Shown here: positions 37,033 through 50,148 of the stretch, piece after piece | How positions within the stretch are numbered: position 1 is the stretch's first letter | Layout: each line of letters begins with the position of its first letter | Assembly: GCA_947683625.1 (NCBI GenBank) | Contig: CANTUR010001071.1 | Coordinates: 164,518-228,517, forward strand | Direction of reading: 5' to 3' | DNA length: 64,000 nucleotides | Origin: Mallotus nudiflorus | Taxonomy: Eukaryota > Streptophyta > Magnoliopsida > Malpighiales > Euphorbiaceae | Program-made: the position numbers and the translations under genes | The notes under the pieces: model-generated | Seen by the model: the letters and a program-made list of their open reading frames with translations, nothing else | Told to the model about the DNA's origin: nothing | Databases searched by the model: none

Positions 37033-40000
37033 TGTCACGACCCAAAATAGGGGACATGACCGGCGCTAAGGAACGGGAATTCTTTCGAATCCGAAACCCG
37101 TAGCAAGCCTAAAAAAAATAAAATAAAACATGCAACAATAGTAGCAATATATAATGCAGCGGAAATAAAAAATCATAAATATAATAATATCATTTCATCA
37201 TTGGATTTAAACCAAATCTCATCTCATCACATATATATAAAATCTTTCAGTACAAATCCAGTTTCAATATAATACATCTCTGTAAATAAAATACATGAAA
37301 TCCCACATTTTAATTCACAACTACTGCAGTGTCTAGATTATAAAAATAAGACTCAAGTAAATAATTTACACAAAGAAGCTGGGGCGGAAGAAATCCGGCG
37401 TATCGACCTGCTACTAAGGTCTGAAGATGTTGACTCTCCGGAAAAATAGTTAACGGAGGGGAGTCAGACCTCACTGAGTGAATTACTATAATATATATAC
37501 ATGCATACTAAATGACAATGCATACAGTCAACAGTATATACAATATGTATATATTCAGGCAAATTCACACAGATGCAGAAAATCATTTTATTATATATTT
37601 TATTGAAAATCATAGTTTATGAAGGATCACATAGAACCCTAAGATATCGCAACCTCGAAAATAGTGTTAGACAACACTCTAGCCATACGGGCTCACTTAT
37701 TCCAAATATATCCACTTAATCCATTTAGACAGTAGACTGGCCCCGAGACACTAAGTCAACCGAGCTCCAGCAGTCTGACTGCCAGTGTGATTGGCCCCGA
37801 GACACTTGGTCAACCGAGCTCCAGCAATCACACCCAAATCCCATCACATACATCAATTAATCATAACCAATCAATATCCACAAATGGTTAGTAATATAGC
37901 CTAAATACTATAGGCGTACCGGTACGTACTCGGTCCTAGTGCTGCCCACTAGGTAGCACGTTCTATTGATAACCTTCATCAATAAATATAAAACATTCAT
38001 TCACAAAAATAAATGATGCATGAATTTAAATAAAATAACAATATAAACCATATATATACCGAAAATATACCAAAAATAAACCAGGTATATTTCGAGTATA
38101 TATACGTCAAATAAATCCAATCAAATTATAAATTAAGCTAGAAATATATTTAAAAATATTTTAAATATAGTTTATTAACAAAACATGTATATAATTTAAT
38201 ATATACCAAAAATAAACCAAAAATATACTTAAATACAAATCATATTATTTATGCATTTTAATCGAAATAAAATATATATTTCTAAATCATGCATCCTAAG
38301 GCATATATATATAGTGTAGTAACTCACAAATTAGTGCGCTCCACGAGATGGGTCCGACGGGCCTGGTCCACTAGCCCTCGGTCTCGGCGCAACTAAACAA
38401 GCAAATAACGACAGATATTAGAATAAACTTAACAGAAATCCTAGAATTCAATCTAGAGTATTAAAAACAGAATTGATATTAGGGTTCGACCAGATATCAC
38501 GTTTTACGAGAATTCTACCGAAAATTCGACAGAACCTCCCCTATAAAATGGACATCTCTTTACTCAAAAGAGTAGAGCCGACCCTACAAGGAAATACACT
38601 TCGAAAAACAAGCTCAACCACTCAACCACAACCCCTCGGTCGGACTCCAAACTACAGTCTACCGACCGGGGTCCACAAACACATAACAATTCAGGAAATA
38701 CCAAAAATATCCTTATAACATAGAAATTCATTTTATAAATAAAAATTACATAATTAACCTTTAAACACATTAAAAACCGATAAAAACTCATTTTATTGGA
38801 AAAACCGTATATTATATATATAATTGAAAATAATTCACGAAAAATAGTTTTAATTAGTTAAAAATACCAAATAATTTGTAGAAATCATTTTTATACCTTA
38901 AATAACTATTAAAACCAATTAAATTGCATTTTTAGCCAATTTTTGGGTAAAATTATCAAAATACCCCTATATATATAAATATACTAAAATTACTTCAAAA
39001 ATTCACCAAAAATTATACAATTATCCAAAATTAATTTTCTCAACATATTTGTCAATAATATCAATAATTAAACTCAATTAACCAATTAATTTCAATTTAA
39101 AACACAATTAACCCTAATTTCCCAAATTACATAAACTTTAATAATTCAAAATAAATACATAGAAATTCATAAAAATTCCAAATAAATTCCTATAATTCAT
39201 TTCAACACCTATTTTAATCATAAAACACAATTTCATAATTTAAATAATTAATTTCCGAAAATTAGAAAATAATATTAAAATATTCAAAAATACCCAAAAA
39301 TACAAAAAACCTACAAAAATTCCACAAAAATTCAAAAAAGTAGATTAAGCTACTAGGATCAACATTTGTGAAGGGATTTTTCATGAATCAATCAATTCAA
39401 AGCTCAAAAAAATCAAAAATCCTAATATGGCCAAATTCAAAAATTTGAAACCTAAGCAATTCTAGACCATTTAAGCTCAAACCAAAGCTAGAATAATACT
39501 CACCGGAGCTCAAGGAGAAGAAAGAGACCGGCGGTGTCAAAAATGGTGGCCGGAAGAGGAAGAAACGGCGAGGAGAAGGATTTCGGCCAAAAATAGAAGA
39601 AAAGGGCTGCCAGCGCCGGGGAAGGAGGCTGCTGGCGGCGGGGGACGGCTGGGAACGGCGGTGGCAAGCCGGGAGGCACACCGACGGTAGGTGATCGGCG
39701 TGACAGACGGTGGTGAGGGGTGGTCGGGCGCTCGGGAGAAGAAGAAGAAGAAGAAGAAGAAGAAAAAGGAAAAGAAAAAGAAAGAAAAGAAAAAGAAAAG
39801 AAAAAAGAAAAAGAAATAATAAAATAATATGTATATATTAAAATATAGTGTATAAATAAAATATGTGGGAAAAATATACACCACATATTATAATATTAAT
39901 TTAAATAAACAATTAATATTAAAATGTTAAAATATTAGGGTAATATATATTAAACCCTAATTAAATAAATAATTACACACATAGGCTTTATTTAGTAATT

Positions 40001-40256
40001 TAAAAATACGTATGAGTTCATGCAAGTCCGAAAATATATTTAAAATAATTAATAATAAATTATTTACGTGAAAATTTCCCCGAAAATGAAAGTCTCGGGA
40101 AAATTTTACGTAAAGCACTGTAAATAAGGTACAATAATTAAAAATAGGTTTTAAATACATATCAACTCGTAAAAATATGGTAATATATATACAAAAATTA
40201 TTAACACTGCATATCCCGATACAGTATAAAAATATTTAAAAACATGGGATATTACA
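37033..40256 (-). repeat. Element B 5' LTR (right copy)
   Basis: It matches the left copy almost base for base. Differences noticed include a longer GAA run at about 39737-39765, AATAGGGGACATG in place of AACAGGGGCCATG near the start, and CTCCGGAAAAATAG in place of CTCCTGAAAAATAG at about 37436, which removes the CAG of the acceptor-like site. Confidence 0.94.
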
Positions 40257-41760
40257 GGTCGTGACAAAAATTCTCGTAAAATGTGATATCCGGTCGAATT
40301 CCTATTCCTTATTTGTATTCGGTATTTTTAGATCGAGTCTCTAGAATTTTGATAGATTTATTCTAATTCCGTATTGTCGTTTGTTTGTTTAGTTGCACCG
40401 AAATCGAGGCCTAGTGGACCAGGCCCGTCAGACCCATCTCGAAGAGCATAATAACTGTGAGTTGTTATCTTATATATATGTGTTCTAGGATGCATGTTTT
40501 TAGAAATGTATGCTTTATTTGTATAAAATATGCATATATGGTTTAATAATTGCTTAGGTTTATTTTTGGTATATTTTAAATTAAATGCATGTTTTATTAT
40601 TGAATTATACTTAAAATATTTTTAAGTATATGTATAGTTTATTTTATAATTAAATTGAATTTATTCGACGTATATATACTCAAAATATACTTGGTTTATT
40701 TTTGGTATATTTCTAGTATATATATGGTTTATATTGTTATTTTACTTAAAGTCATGCATCATTTATTTCATGAATGTATGGATTTATTTTTAAATAAAGG
40801 ATATCAATAGAATGTGCTACCTAGTGGGTAGCAGTAGGACTGAGTACGTACCAGTACAACGATAGAATTTAGGTTATGTTACTAACCTATTGTGGATATT
40901 GATTGGATTGATTTGATTTAATGTGAGATATGATTTGAGAGTGTGATTGCTGGAGCTCGTTTAACCAAGTGTCTTGGGGCCAATCACACTAGCAGTCAGA
41001 CTGCTGGAGCTCGGTTGACTTAGTGTCTCGAGGCCAGTCTATTGTCCAAATGGATCAAGTGAATTTATTTGGAATAAGTGAGCCTATATGGCTAGAGTGT
41101 TGTCTAATACTATTTGAGGTTACGATCATTTAGGGTTCTATTTGATCTTTCATAATCGAATATTATTTTCCGTATTTATATAAAATGATTTTGCTACATC
41201 TGTGTGATTTTGCCTGTATATATATTTATTATATATATTATTGAATGTGTGCATTGTCATTTAGCTATGCATGTATATATATATTATAACAATTCACTCA
41301 GTGAAGTCTGATGCCCCTCCGTTGACTATTTTTCAGGAGAGTCTTCATCCTCAGACCTCAATAGCAAACCCTTACACCGGATTTCTTCTGCCTCGGCTTT
41401 ACTATGTAATATGCTCACTTGATGTTATTTTATAATTTAGACACTGTAGTAGTTGTAGTCAGTTATGAGGAGATTTATGTTTTATTTTTGTAAGAGATTT
41501 ATATTTTAAAGATTTGAACTGAGAGTTGTATTAAAAAGATTATTTATATATGAGATGAGAGTTTGTTTATTAAATCTATTGGCGGATTATTATTTTATTT
41601 TATTTATGAGATTTATTTCCACTGTTAGTTATTTTATTTATGTTATTATTATTGAATGTTTTTATTTTTATTTTATTTTTAAGGCTTGCTGCGGGTTTCG
41701 GATTCAAAAGAATTCCCGTTCCCTAGCGCCAGTCATGGCCCCCTGTTTTGGGTCATGAGA

Positions 41761-42916
41761 TCTGAGCATATGATGGATGGAACCCATAATTAAGACAATC
41801 CCTGGCGAAATGCCTAAACTATCCACACTGAAAATAAGCTCCTGGCATCAAGTGACACGGACCCTGATGTACTCGCCCATAAATGGCACATGCACTAGCC
41901 TTGGATCTTGAACTACCATATTCAGAGCTCTGCCCACAGATAATACTACTGGCACTAGCACCAAAGCTAGCAGTCTTGCCACTTTTATGGCTCTAAGTAT
42001 AATTGTGTCTGCCAGTTCGATGTGCTCTAAAATATTTCCTCTATTGAGAAGCACCCCTTGATTGAGTACTTGTGCTCCCTATCTGAAAAATAGGCAGCTG
42101 AACCCCCTAAGCTGATATACTATTACCACTCGCTCAAGCTGTTTAGCCTCCTCAACTACACTCTCAAGGCTGTGACCCCCCATCTGGATGCTAATATAAG
42201 CTGGGCCTAATCTAGTCAGATAAAGCTCCACTACTCTCATCTCATCCAGTATCACATCCGCAATATAATATGACAGTCTAAAAAAATCTCAACTATAGTC
42301 TCCAGCTGACCGATCTCTTCTGGTAATGTTCAACAACTACCATATGTAGTTCTCTCTCATTGATGCTGGGCAGAAAATCTCATAAATCTCTCCTTAAAAT
42401 CCAACCAGGTCATTGCTATCATGTACGGCTGGATAGACTGCATGAACTAATCCTGACCTGTAGCTGACATGAATAACTTGACTATCATGATCCACTAGTA
42501 GTCTGTGTATCTTGTCCTAGTTTTGGCCTTGATAGTATTTATGAAATCCAGAGCATCCCCTGTACCATTGAAAGAAACTCGCCCAACTCTGGATATAGTA
42601 AGGCAGCATCAACATTTGTCATCCTCTGAGTCCTTTGTTGTACCAAGGGCATTACTTGGTTAAGAGCTATCAAGCCTTGATTAATTCCAGCCATACCTGT
42701 TGTAAAAGCTGTAGGATCCTCTACTAGAATTTTAGGCCTTGCCTGCTACTGTTCCTGCCTCTGAGTCGCTGCTGCTTTAGCTCTACCCTTGCTTCTACCT
42801 CTACCTCTACATCGAGGAGCAGGAGCAAGAGGAAGAATCTGATCCTAAACAGGTTGCTCACCTTCATTCTCCTCAAAGGCTGGTTCCATAATAGGAGTAG
42901 TTCATGCTCACCTTAT
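41761..42916 (-). pseudogene. Element A gag (pseudogene)
   Basis: This is the part of A to the right of solo LTR D. The position matching the element B start ATG is ATA at 42916-42914, so the start is lost. Remnants of the capsid region lie at about 42600-42100. The zinc knuckle near 41850-41800 reads YFQCG, a stop, then FRHFARDC, with the first Cys changed to Tyr. Many stops interrupt the frame. Confidence 0.8.
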
Positions 42917-43079
42917 TCTGAAAAGAGATACAAACATATTTAGGACAAGATAAAAATACTACATAAGCGCATAATACAAGAAACAAGAAAGACAACAAGT
43001 GACAATTATCAACATTTACCACAATAACTCATGAAAAATAGACATTGACAATTGAAAGCACATAAAAAATGAGCTAAAA

Positions 43080-43090
43080 CTCTGATACCA
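43080..43090 (-). other. Element A primer binding site
   Basis: On the minus strand, TGGTATCAGAG follows the 5' LTR after a 4-base spacer, complementary to the 3' end of initiator Met tRNA. Confidence 0.85.
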
Positions 43091-43094
43091 ACTT

Positions 43095-45920
43095 TGTCAC
43101 GACTCGAACCCAAAGGGCACATGACTGGCACTAGAGAATGAAGATACATAAAGTAACTAAAACACATAGTAAGCCTTCAAGAAAATTTATAATAAAATAT
43201 AGAAAATACTAAAATGAAATATTTAAATAAAAGAAAATAACACAAATGGATTGATATCCAAAACAGTCTTTGATAAAACATAATAATTAACTTTAGTACA
43301 AATCCTTAATATAGGTTATAATCTATAAAATACAACATAACGATTAACCATTACTACTACTATGGTGTTCTAGATTTAAAATACATACATAATAATAATA
43401 AATCTCATATAGACCTATATAAAATAGTCGAAAAAGAAGAAACCTGACATAAAGTAGGTTGACTGACAGATGACTCCTATGACCCTAAAAAATAATTAAG
43501 GGGAGTCAGACTTCATTGAGTAAGTTAATAAAAGAAATGTATATAATATGAAAATCTCCTTAAAAATATATTTTACTAAAAAATATAAAATTGATAATCA
43601 ATAATGTAAAGCATTTGATTTATTAAAATCCTCTTTTACCGAAATAAAGTAAGTAAAAAAATCATAAAATACTATATAAAATACAATAAGTTTCCCTAAA
43701 TCATTTTTATAAAAAAACTAGGTAGAATCCTACTCCACAATTCTAATAGTCTTTCATCTTTTTTATAATTTAAAGACTGTCAGTTCCCGAGAGCAAAACA
43801 TCAATCAATCTACTAGTCACGGTCAATTCACTTCAATTGATATTTATTGGCAGTTCTCGAGAGCAAAGCATCACTAAGCCATATAACTTTCAACACTCAC
43901 TTTCAATCTTACCGGTGCACACACGGTCTTGCTGAAACTCATCAGGTAGCCCATTCTACCTTAGCTTCTTTTAAAATAAATAAATATAAATGAAACAAGG
44001 AAGATTATAATAAAATAAAAAAAAATAAAAATAAAATTAATTAATCATGTGAAAATTTAATATAAACATGCTAATATAACTATAGTAATAATAGGAGAAT
44101 TTAATCCAAATATATATATATTTTATAATAATATAATTTTTTAATAAGTTCTCCCATTTATTAAATCAATAAATTTATATTTAATATAAATATCCTATAC
44201 ACAGTTCAGTAATTAACTTACAGATTGAATGCGCCCCTCTGTGTAGTCGCACTTGACTTCGACCTATCAACTTGATTAGAGGCGTAGCTAAAAAAAAGAA
44301 ATAAATAAAAGAAATTAAAAATAAAAATCCTATAAATTCTAGATTTTTAAGGAGAGATTTGATTAAAATACGACTCTACTAAAATCGACCAAATGTAACA
44401 TTTTACAAGAAATCTACCAAAACTTCGGCAGAGTCTTCTCTGTAAAACGGACATCTCTCTACAAAAGTAAAGCTAACCCTATACAGAAAAACACTTCAAA
44501 TACCAGAAATAATTCTAAATTTCGGGTGAGACCCTTAATTTACACTTTATACCCAACTGAGAACTAATTTCACAAATCACAATTTATAAACAATAAAATT
44601 TCATTTAAATACCAAAATTAATTTTTTTGCACAATAAAAGCATAAAAACATTTATTTAAAAAATAATTAATGAAATTTACATTTAAAATCAAATTACATT
44701 ATAAAAGCCCTTATTCTAATTTTCGAAATTAAATAGCATTTAGTTACCAATAATTATTTAAATTATTCAATCATATAATTAAGGAACCAAAAACTCATTT
44801 AAATCTTAAAATCATTAATACAATTTTATACGGATATTATTCCAATAATTACTAATACTTAGCTAAAAATAGAAACTAATTCACAAAAATTATTTTAATA
44901 TTATTTTACTAAAAAATTATCCAAAACATAATAATTTACCATAATTTCAATTAAAACATAAAATTTACTAATTTATACTAATTTTCTCAAAATTTCATTT
45001 TCAACATAAACATTTGGAAATTTTGTAATAAAAATTTGGTACATAATTTTAATAAACTTCCTTAACAAAACTTACTTAAATAACTAGTAGAATTTATTAA
45101 AAATATAAAAAATTTTTGGCTTGAGAATAGTGTCTTGAACAGTAATACGAGACCCCTAAAAATTCACAAAAATAATTTTCAAAAACATCACAATACCTAA
45201 AATAATCTATCCTAAATAACCAACATCAAATAAAATCAAATTAACATTCAATTTCACAATTTAATAAAAATACCCAAATTTAAATTTTGTAAAATTGAAG
45301 TTGTTACCAGTTAAATTTCTTGAAATTGATTGAGGATTATCGAAGCCTGAGTCAAGAGTTTTGATTTAAGCCTAAATTTAGCCGGAGAGCTTGCTGGAAA
45401 ACTCATCGGTCTTCCTCCTCAATTTCCGATATCAAAAGAGCAAGTGAGGAAGAAGAGGAAAGGGGACGTCTAGTGACTGTTGTTGTTGGTGGCAGTGGCA
45501 ATGGTATTGCCTGGTGGTGGCGCGACATACAAGAGTAGCGATGATGGCAGTGGGTGGCGGTGATGCGTGCTGGCAGTCATGCGAAGGAGAAGGGAAAAGA
45601 GGGAGGAAAAGAAGGGAAGGAGAAGAAGGGAGAGGGAAAGGAAAAAAATTTTCTTTTTACATATTTTTTTTATTAAAAAGTACAAAAGACAAAAATAATA
45701 TCATATATTAAATTAAAATATTATTTCCAATTATTTTAACCACAAAATACATTAAAGTGTATTCAAATACACTAAATCAATGCTAAAATTAAATTAATAA
45801 TATTTAAATTTAACTTCACTGAAAATCAAATATCACAATTTAATATAATAATATAAAATAAAAATAATTATTAACATTGCAAATCTCATAATTTAATTTA
45901 TAGAAATTCATGTTTTTACA
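43095..45920 (-). repeat. Element A 5' LTR (right copy)
   Basis: Uninterrupted LTR of about 2.8 kb that ends on the TSD TTGTT. It contains GTAAAACGGACATCTCTCTA at 44442-44461, a block also found unchanged in the B-family LTR at 30340-30359. Confidence 0.92.
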
Positions 45921-45925
45921 TTGTT

Positions 45926-46240
45926 GCCCACAAGTGTTGTGGCAAAAACAACAACTTAAGGACTATGACATTGAACTTGATCACATTCCTATTAAATGTG
46001 ATAATACAAGTGCTATAATTCTTAGCAAGAATCCCATTCAGCATTCTAAAACTAAGCATATTGATATTAGACATCATTTCTTAAGTGATCTTGTGCAAAA
46101 TGGTGATACATTTCTTAAATTTGTTAATACAAATCATTAATTAGTAGACATCTTTACCAAACCTCTTTATGAAGAAAAATTGAATTTTATTAAATATAAG
46201 CTTGGTATGATAGATGGTTCGAGCTTGGCTTGATGGTTGG
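45926..46240 (+). pseudogene. Copia RNase H, downstream half
   Basis: This continues the RNase H domain with QVLWQKQQLKDYDIEL, IKCDNTSAIILSKNP and TKHIDIRHHFLSDLV. After a stop, LVDIFTKPLYEEKLNF gives the typical C-terminal end of Copia pol. It lies immediately to the right of the TSD of element A. Confidence 0.9.
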
Positions 46241-48219
46241 ACATCTTCATTAAAATTCATGATTTTCATAAATTTCATGTGCGATTAGTGCTTTTAACTT
46301 ATTTTTTACTTTCTGTTTATTCTTCATATTTGATACCATTACATAACCTTCACGCACAAATGTTTTTTTTCTTTTATTTATACTTTTGATTTATTTTTTC
46401 ATTTTTGATACTTTTGTTCATGATTACATTTAAAAAAAAAACACTGGTATTTATGATCTTAATCATGCATAATTTTACTTTAAATAATTGCTATTTAATG
46501 ATTAATTATTGAATTCTATTCAATTTATTGATTATTTAAATAAGCAAATCTATTTCATATACATGACTTGCTTTATTGTATTTCCCATTTGCATGATTTA
46601 TTTTTACTTTTTATTAAAAATAATTATTTCAAAAATAATTATTTGAAATTAAAAATTTATTTTTCCCATTTAAATGCTTGATTATGTTGATTTATGATAA
46701 TAATTATAATAGCATTTAATTTGCTTGTGATTTGATAGATTTTGGAGTTAAAGGGACCTATTTGTCATGATTTAAGGACTTGTTTGAAAAGTGTTTGAAA
46801 CTTTAGGAGCCTTTCACTAATTGTATGCTCATCACAACATACAATGCACTTGACCTCATCATCCTCCACCTCCTCAACAAGACTAGATTTATGTTTATGA
46901 GTTTTGTGTGTTTTTTGCCAGTTTTTGTTTGGTTTATTTTCAATATATTTTTAGTTTCTAAGATATGAGTTGTTAGCTTATGTCTATGTTTATTTCATGT
47001 CAGTTTATATTTGGTTTATTTTCTGTTTCTTTTTGGTTTATAAGCCATGAGCTGCTAGTTTATGTCTCATTTATGTTATGTTTTTCTTAAGTTTACAGTT
47101 GATATTCTAATATCATTATAACTCTATCCTTTTCATTAATGTAATTTTTATTTTATTAAAATTTCCTTTTACATTTTGATAAAGGGGGAGAAATATTTGA
47201 AATTATTTTTTTTTTTGTGCATAAATATTGTAAGTGTAGCTAGTTTTGTCCTCTTTAATAATCATGTTTTCATGATTTTATAATTGTGACAAAAAGTCTT
47301 ATTTTGCTTACTTTGTTTCTTTGTGCCAAGATCCGTATTTTTTAAGATTTGGTCTATCTTTGTTTTCATTGTTTTGGTTCTTGGTCCTTTATTTCCTCTA
47401 AGACTTTTGTTTCCTTTAGGTTTATTTCTTGTTTATATCTCACTCTTTTTTTTTTGTCTTTAATGAAGGTATAGAAAATGTTATGGATAATTGTGTTTGT
47501 GATATACTAAGTGCTACATGATCATGTATGTTAGTTAGCTAAGTTCTACATGATCATGTGATAGTTAAGTTTGTTAAGTTTCAAATAAGTGTTATTTGTA
47601 TTATGTTTGTGATGCATTTAAGTAGTATTACATGATTGTAATTGTAAGTGCTACTAGTTTTATTTATTTAAATATGTTTGAAATTATTTCCTTTATATTG
47701 CCTAACATTTATTTAAATGATCATGTTATCATATTTTTAACACATTTGTCATGTTAGGTCATGTTTCTTTTTGTCCCTCATGTTAAATTTTATATTGTTT
47801 TTATTTTTAATAAAAGGAAATAAAATATTTAATTTATATTTCTTATCATATCTAAAAAGGGGAGAGATAAAGAAATATATATTTATATAAAGGAGAAAAT
47901 TTTTATTATCTTTCAATTGATATCTCTTTTGAAAACCATCTCCTTTATAATTATTTAATATTTAAAAGAGACATTTTTTTTAATTCCTTATATATGCTGT
48001 AATAATTCATTTTTTTTAATGCTTTGATACATGATGACTAATATAAAAATTATGCATATATTAAGGGGAGAAAAATATTTTCATATATTGCATCTAATTA
48101 ATTTGAAAGGGGAAGGCTATTTTATATAGCACATATCTATTTCTGTTAATTATTTGGCATTCACACACAATTTATTTGTTTTTATCAAATATGTTGTCAA
48201 AGCCAAAAAGGGGAGATTT
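46241..48219 (+). other. Copia 3' untranslated tail and polypurine tract
   Basis: About 2 kb lie between the end of pol and the 3' LTR. No reading frame of note survives. SIRE-type elements often carry an extra env-like frame here, but I see no supporting motif. The polypurine tract AAAAAGGGGAGATTT is at 48205-48219. Several similar GGGGAGA runs occur upstream (about 47860, 48064 and 48110). Confidence 0.6.
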
Positions 48220-49343
48220 TTAACCATTTGCATGATCAAACTCTTAATTTTGGACTTTGACAAACAATTTAGATTCTAATGAGTTCATTTAAGTGTGTAG
48301 AAAGTTGATCAGGTATCAAGATTCATTGTTTAATGATTGGAGATAATGTAATACTTCTTGAAAGAGTATTAATATACATTTTGATGAAGTATTTTCAACC
48401 TATGCAAGTCCTTAATCTTTGAGAAGCAATTATATAAAAAAATATACAATTTTGGACTTACAGTTGTAGGCTCATGAGGGGTTGCTCATGAACCCCTCAT
48501 GAGCTAGTCTTGTATAGTGCTTCAGGAGCTCATTTTTACCAAAACACTCAGTGCTCCTCACGAGCTACCCTCATGATTATGAGGAGCTGGCTTCAGCTCG
48601 TGAGGGCAGTCTTGGCAGCATTTAAGGGATATTTTTTAATGCAAAGGTCCTCAAATTGATGATCATGAGCTAGGGTTTCCTCTTCATAACCGTAAGCAGT
48701 GTTTTAGCTACAAAAGTTTAAAAAACACTTAAGGATGTTTGGAAGACTTTGGAGACATAATTAATGCTTCCAACAAACATATTTTTAAGTTGTTTATCTA
48801 TATAAACTACTTATAGAGCTCAATTTAAGTTAAGACACTTGCTTATTCAAATTCTTTATCTTAACATTCATCAAAGCTCTCAAATTTTCAATTTATTCAT
48901 TCTTAGTTTCATTAACTCTTGTGAGAGTTGGTTGTGTGTTAGAAATAGAATTATTTCTACTTCATTTAAGTTTTAGGATAGATTAGAAGGGGAGTGAGAT
49001 TTATTTCTAAAGGAATTGGTTTAAGTGTTTAACCATTAAAACACTTGGAAATTGGTTTAAGAGTGAGCTAAGAAACTCTTGATTGTAAGGTTGAAGAGTG
49101 AGCCTCAAACTCTTGTGTAATCTCAATATTGTGAATAAGATTGTGTAAGATTGAAAATCCTAACTTGGGGATAAGTTATGTGGAGACATAGGATTGTTGA
49201 GAATCTGAACTCCTTAAATCATTATGTTCATTGTTCTTCTTACTCTATTCTCTTTTAATTCTTGCACAATTCCTTAAAATCATTTTTATTTTTCTAAAAT
49301 CTTCATTAGTCTTATTCACCCCGCTCCCTCTAAGGCACTTTTA
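48220..49343 (+). repeat. Copia 3' LTR
   Basis: It is the second copy of the LTR at 9175-10259, with many substitutions and small indels, so the element is old. It carries a perfect 14-bp hairpin at 48470-48504 that the 5' LTR lacks, and a nested hairpin at 48557-48604. Confidence 0.9.
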
Positions 49344-49620
49344 TACTCCAATGTGGGGTTCTCACAAGAGACACCAAAATTGAAGTAGGTTCAGACTGAG
49401 TGGATTCCTCTCCTTTCTTCGACATTATACAGTCCATTAATATTCAAGTTATATAACCTTATAATTAAGAGAAAAGGTCCTTTATGTCTCACTCTTAGCT
49501 GCTATGGATTTGCTTCACAACTCAAAGTAACTTACCTAAATTAATATTTCATTAAAAATAACTCACTTAATACCCATTGGTTTGAATTGCAAAAACTTTA
49601 GATTTTTAAATATAATTTTA

Positions 49621-50103
49621 TGAGATAACGGAAGCCTATAATTAAAGGGATAACTATTGTAATTCGTTGATTTTTGCACAAATACTCAGAAAACAACATT
49701 CTACTAATTTGTTGATTCAATGAATATCAGAATAATAGACATCAAAATTCATTGATTCTCAAAGAATACCCAAAAATTGGGGAAAATAGACAATTCTATT
49801 AAATTCATAAAAAACTAACTCACATAGCTCTAAAATTTACATATTTATAGGGTGGCACAAACCTACCAACCCTAATTTTAATTAGGATATATAAAAGAAA
49901 ACCATTCTAACAAAGGTGGGAAAATAAAATCCTAGCTAGAAAAGGAAAATTCAAATCAATGCTAAAATAGGAAAAAATCACATAATAATAAAATTCTAAT
50001 CAATGCTAAAATAGGAAAAAAATCACATAATAATACTTATGTCTTCTATCCATTGTTCTCATAAACTCATTCTAATAACTTCAAAACTTGTTGCTTTGCA
50101 TCA
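49621..50103 (-). repeat. 3' LTR of the small element
   Basis: Left copy. It contains an internal near-duplication of about 40 bp (AATCAATGCTAAAATAGGAA at 49955 and again near 49994) that the right copy lacks. Confidence 0.88.
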
Positions 50104-50148
50104 TTTCCTCTAATGTAGAAAAAATTTGCGCTCAAATTTTGCCCAATT

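Larger units (their letters stand above)
28828..40256 (-). mobile_element. Gypsy element B: near-intact Tekay/Del-type chromovirus
   Basis: A complete 11.4-kb element on the minus strand with LTRs 28828-32044 and 37033-40256, starting TGTCACGACCC and ending GATATTACA. Flanks GGTCA (28823-28827) and GGTCG (40257-40261) are a 4-of-5 TSD inside solo LTR C. The PBS is at 37017-37028 and the PPT at 32045-32059. The internal region has one gag-pol frame, described separately. The two LTRs look nearly identical, so this is the youngest layer of the nest. Confidence 0.95.
25592..40266 (+). mobile_element. Solo LTR C (B family) inside D; split by element B
   Basis: Its own sequence is 25592-28827 plus 40262-40266. 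It starts TGTAATATTCC, and its last bases GTGACA lie beyond element B. Flanks AGAAT (25587-25591) and AAAAT (40267-40271) are a 4-of-5 TSD, and D reads on across. Compared with D and F it lacks the stretch holding the TCCGTTTTACAGG block and the first acceptor-like site. Its hairpin module is duplicated at about 27926-28166. Confidence 0.83.
23786..41760 (+). mobile_element. Solo LTR D (B family) in gag of element A; split by C
   Basis: Its own sequence is 23786-25591 plus 40272-41760. It begins TGTAATATCCCGAG and ends TTGGGTCATGAGA (the family end is GGGTCGTGACA). The flanks CCTGA (23781-23785) and TCTGA (41761-41765) form a 4-of-5 TSD, and gag of A continues across. It carries the family blocks: CT-rich leader 24300-24560 with CTGGTGAGTG, the GATGTCCGTTTTACAGG block near 25550, hairpins at about 40941-41053 and CTATTTTTCAGGAGAG near 41330. 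Confidence 0.85.
15104..45920 (-). mobile_element. Gypsy element A (chromovirus, Tekay/Del-like), degenerate, inside Copia RNase H
   Basis: The LTRs begin TGTCACGACTCGAACCC and end TTTTTACA on the plus strand; the element runs on the minus strand. The perfect TSD TTGTT is at 15099-15103 and 45921-45925. The PBS (initiator Met) lies beside the right LTR and the PPT beside the left. Gag, protease, RT, RNase H, integrase and chromodomain remnants occur in Gypsy order on the minus strand. Later insertions E, D, C and B lie within it. Confidence 0.93.
9175..49345 (+). mobile_element. Degenerate Copia (SIRE-like) LTR retrotransposon, host of the nest
   Basis: Its own sequence is 9175-15103 plus 45926-49345. 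Order is 5' LTR, PBS, gag, protease remnant, integrase, RT, RNase H, ~2-kb tail, PPT, 3' LTR; integrase before RT is the Copia arrangement. TACTCCA occurs on both flanks (9168-9174 and 49344-49350) and contains the target-site duplication. The RNase H frame resumes exactly across the inserted DNA, proving the two pieces were one element. Many stops and frame changes make it inactive. The long gag coiled coil and long 3' tail suggest the SIRE/Maximus lineage (inference). Confidence 0.9.
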
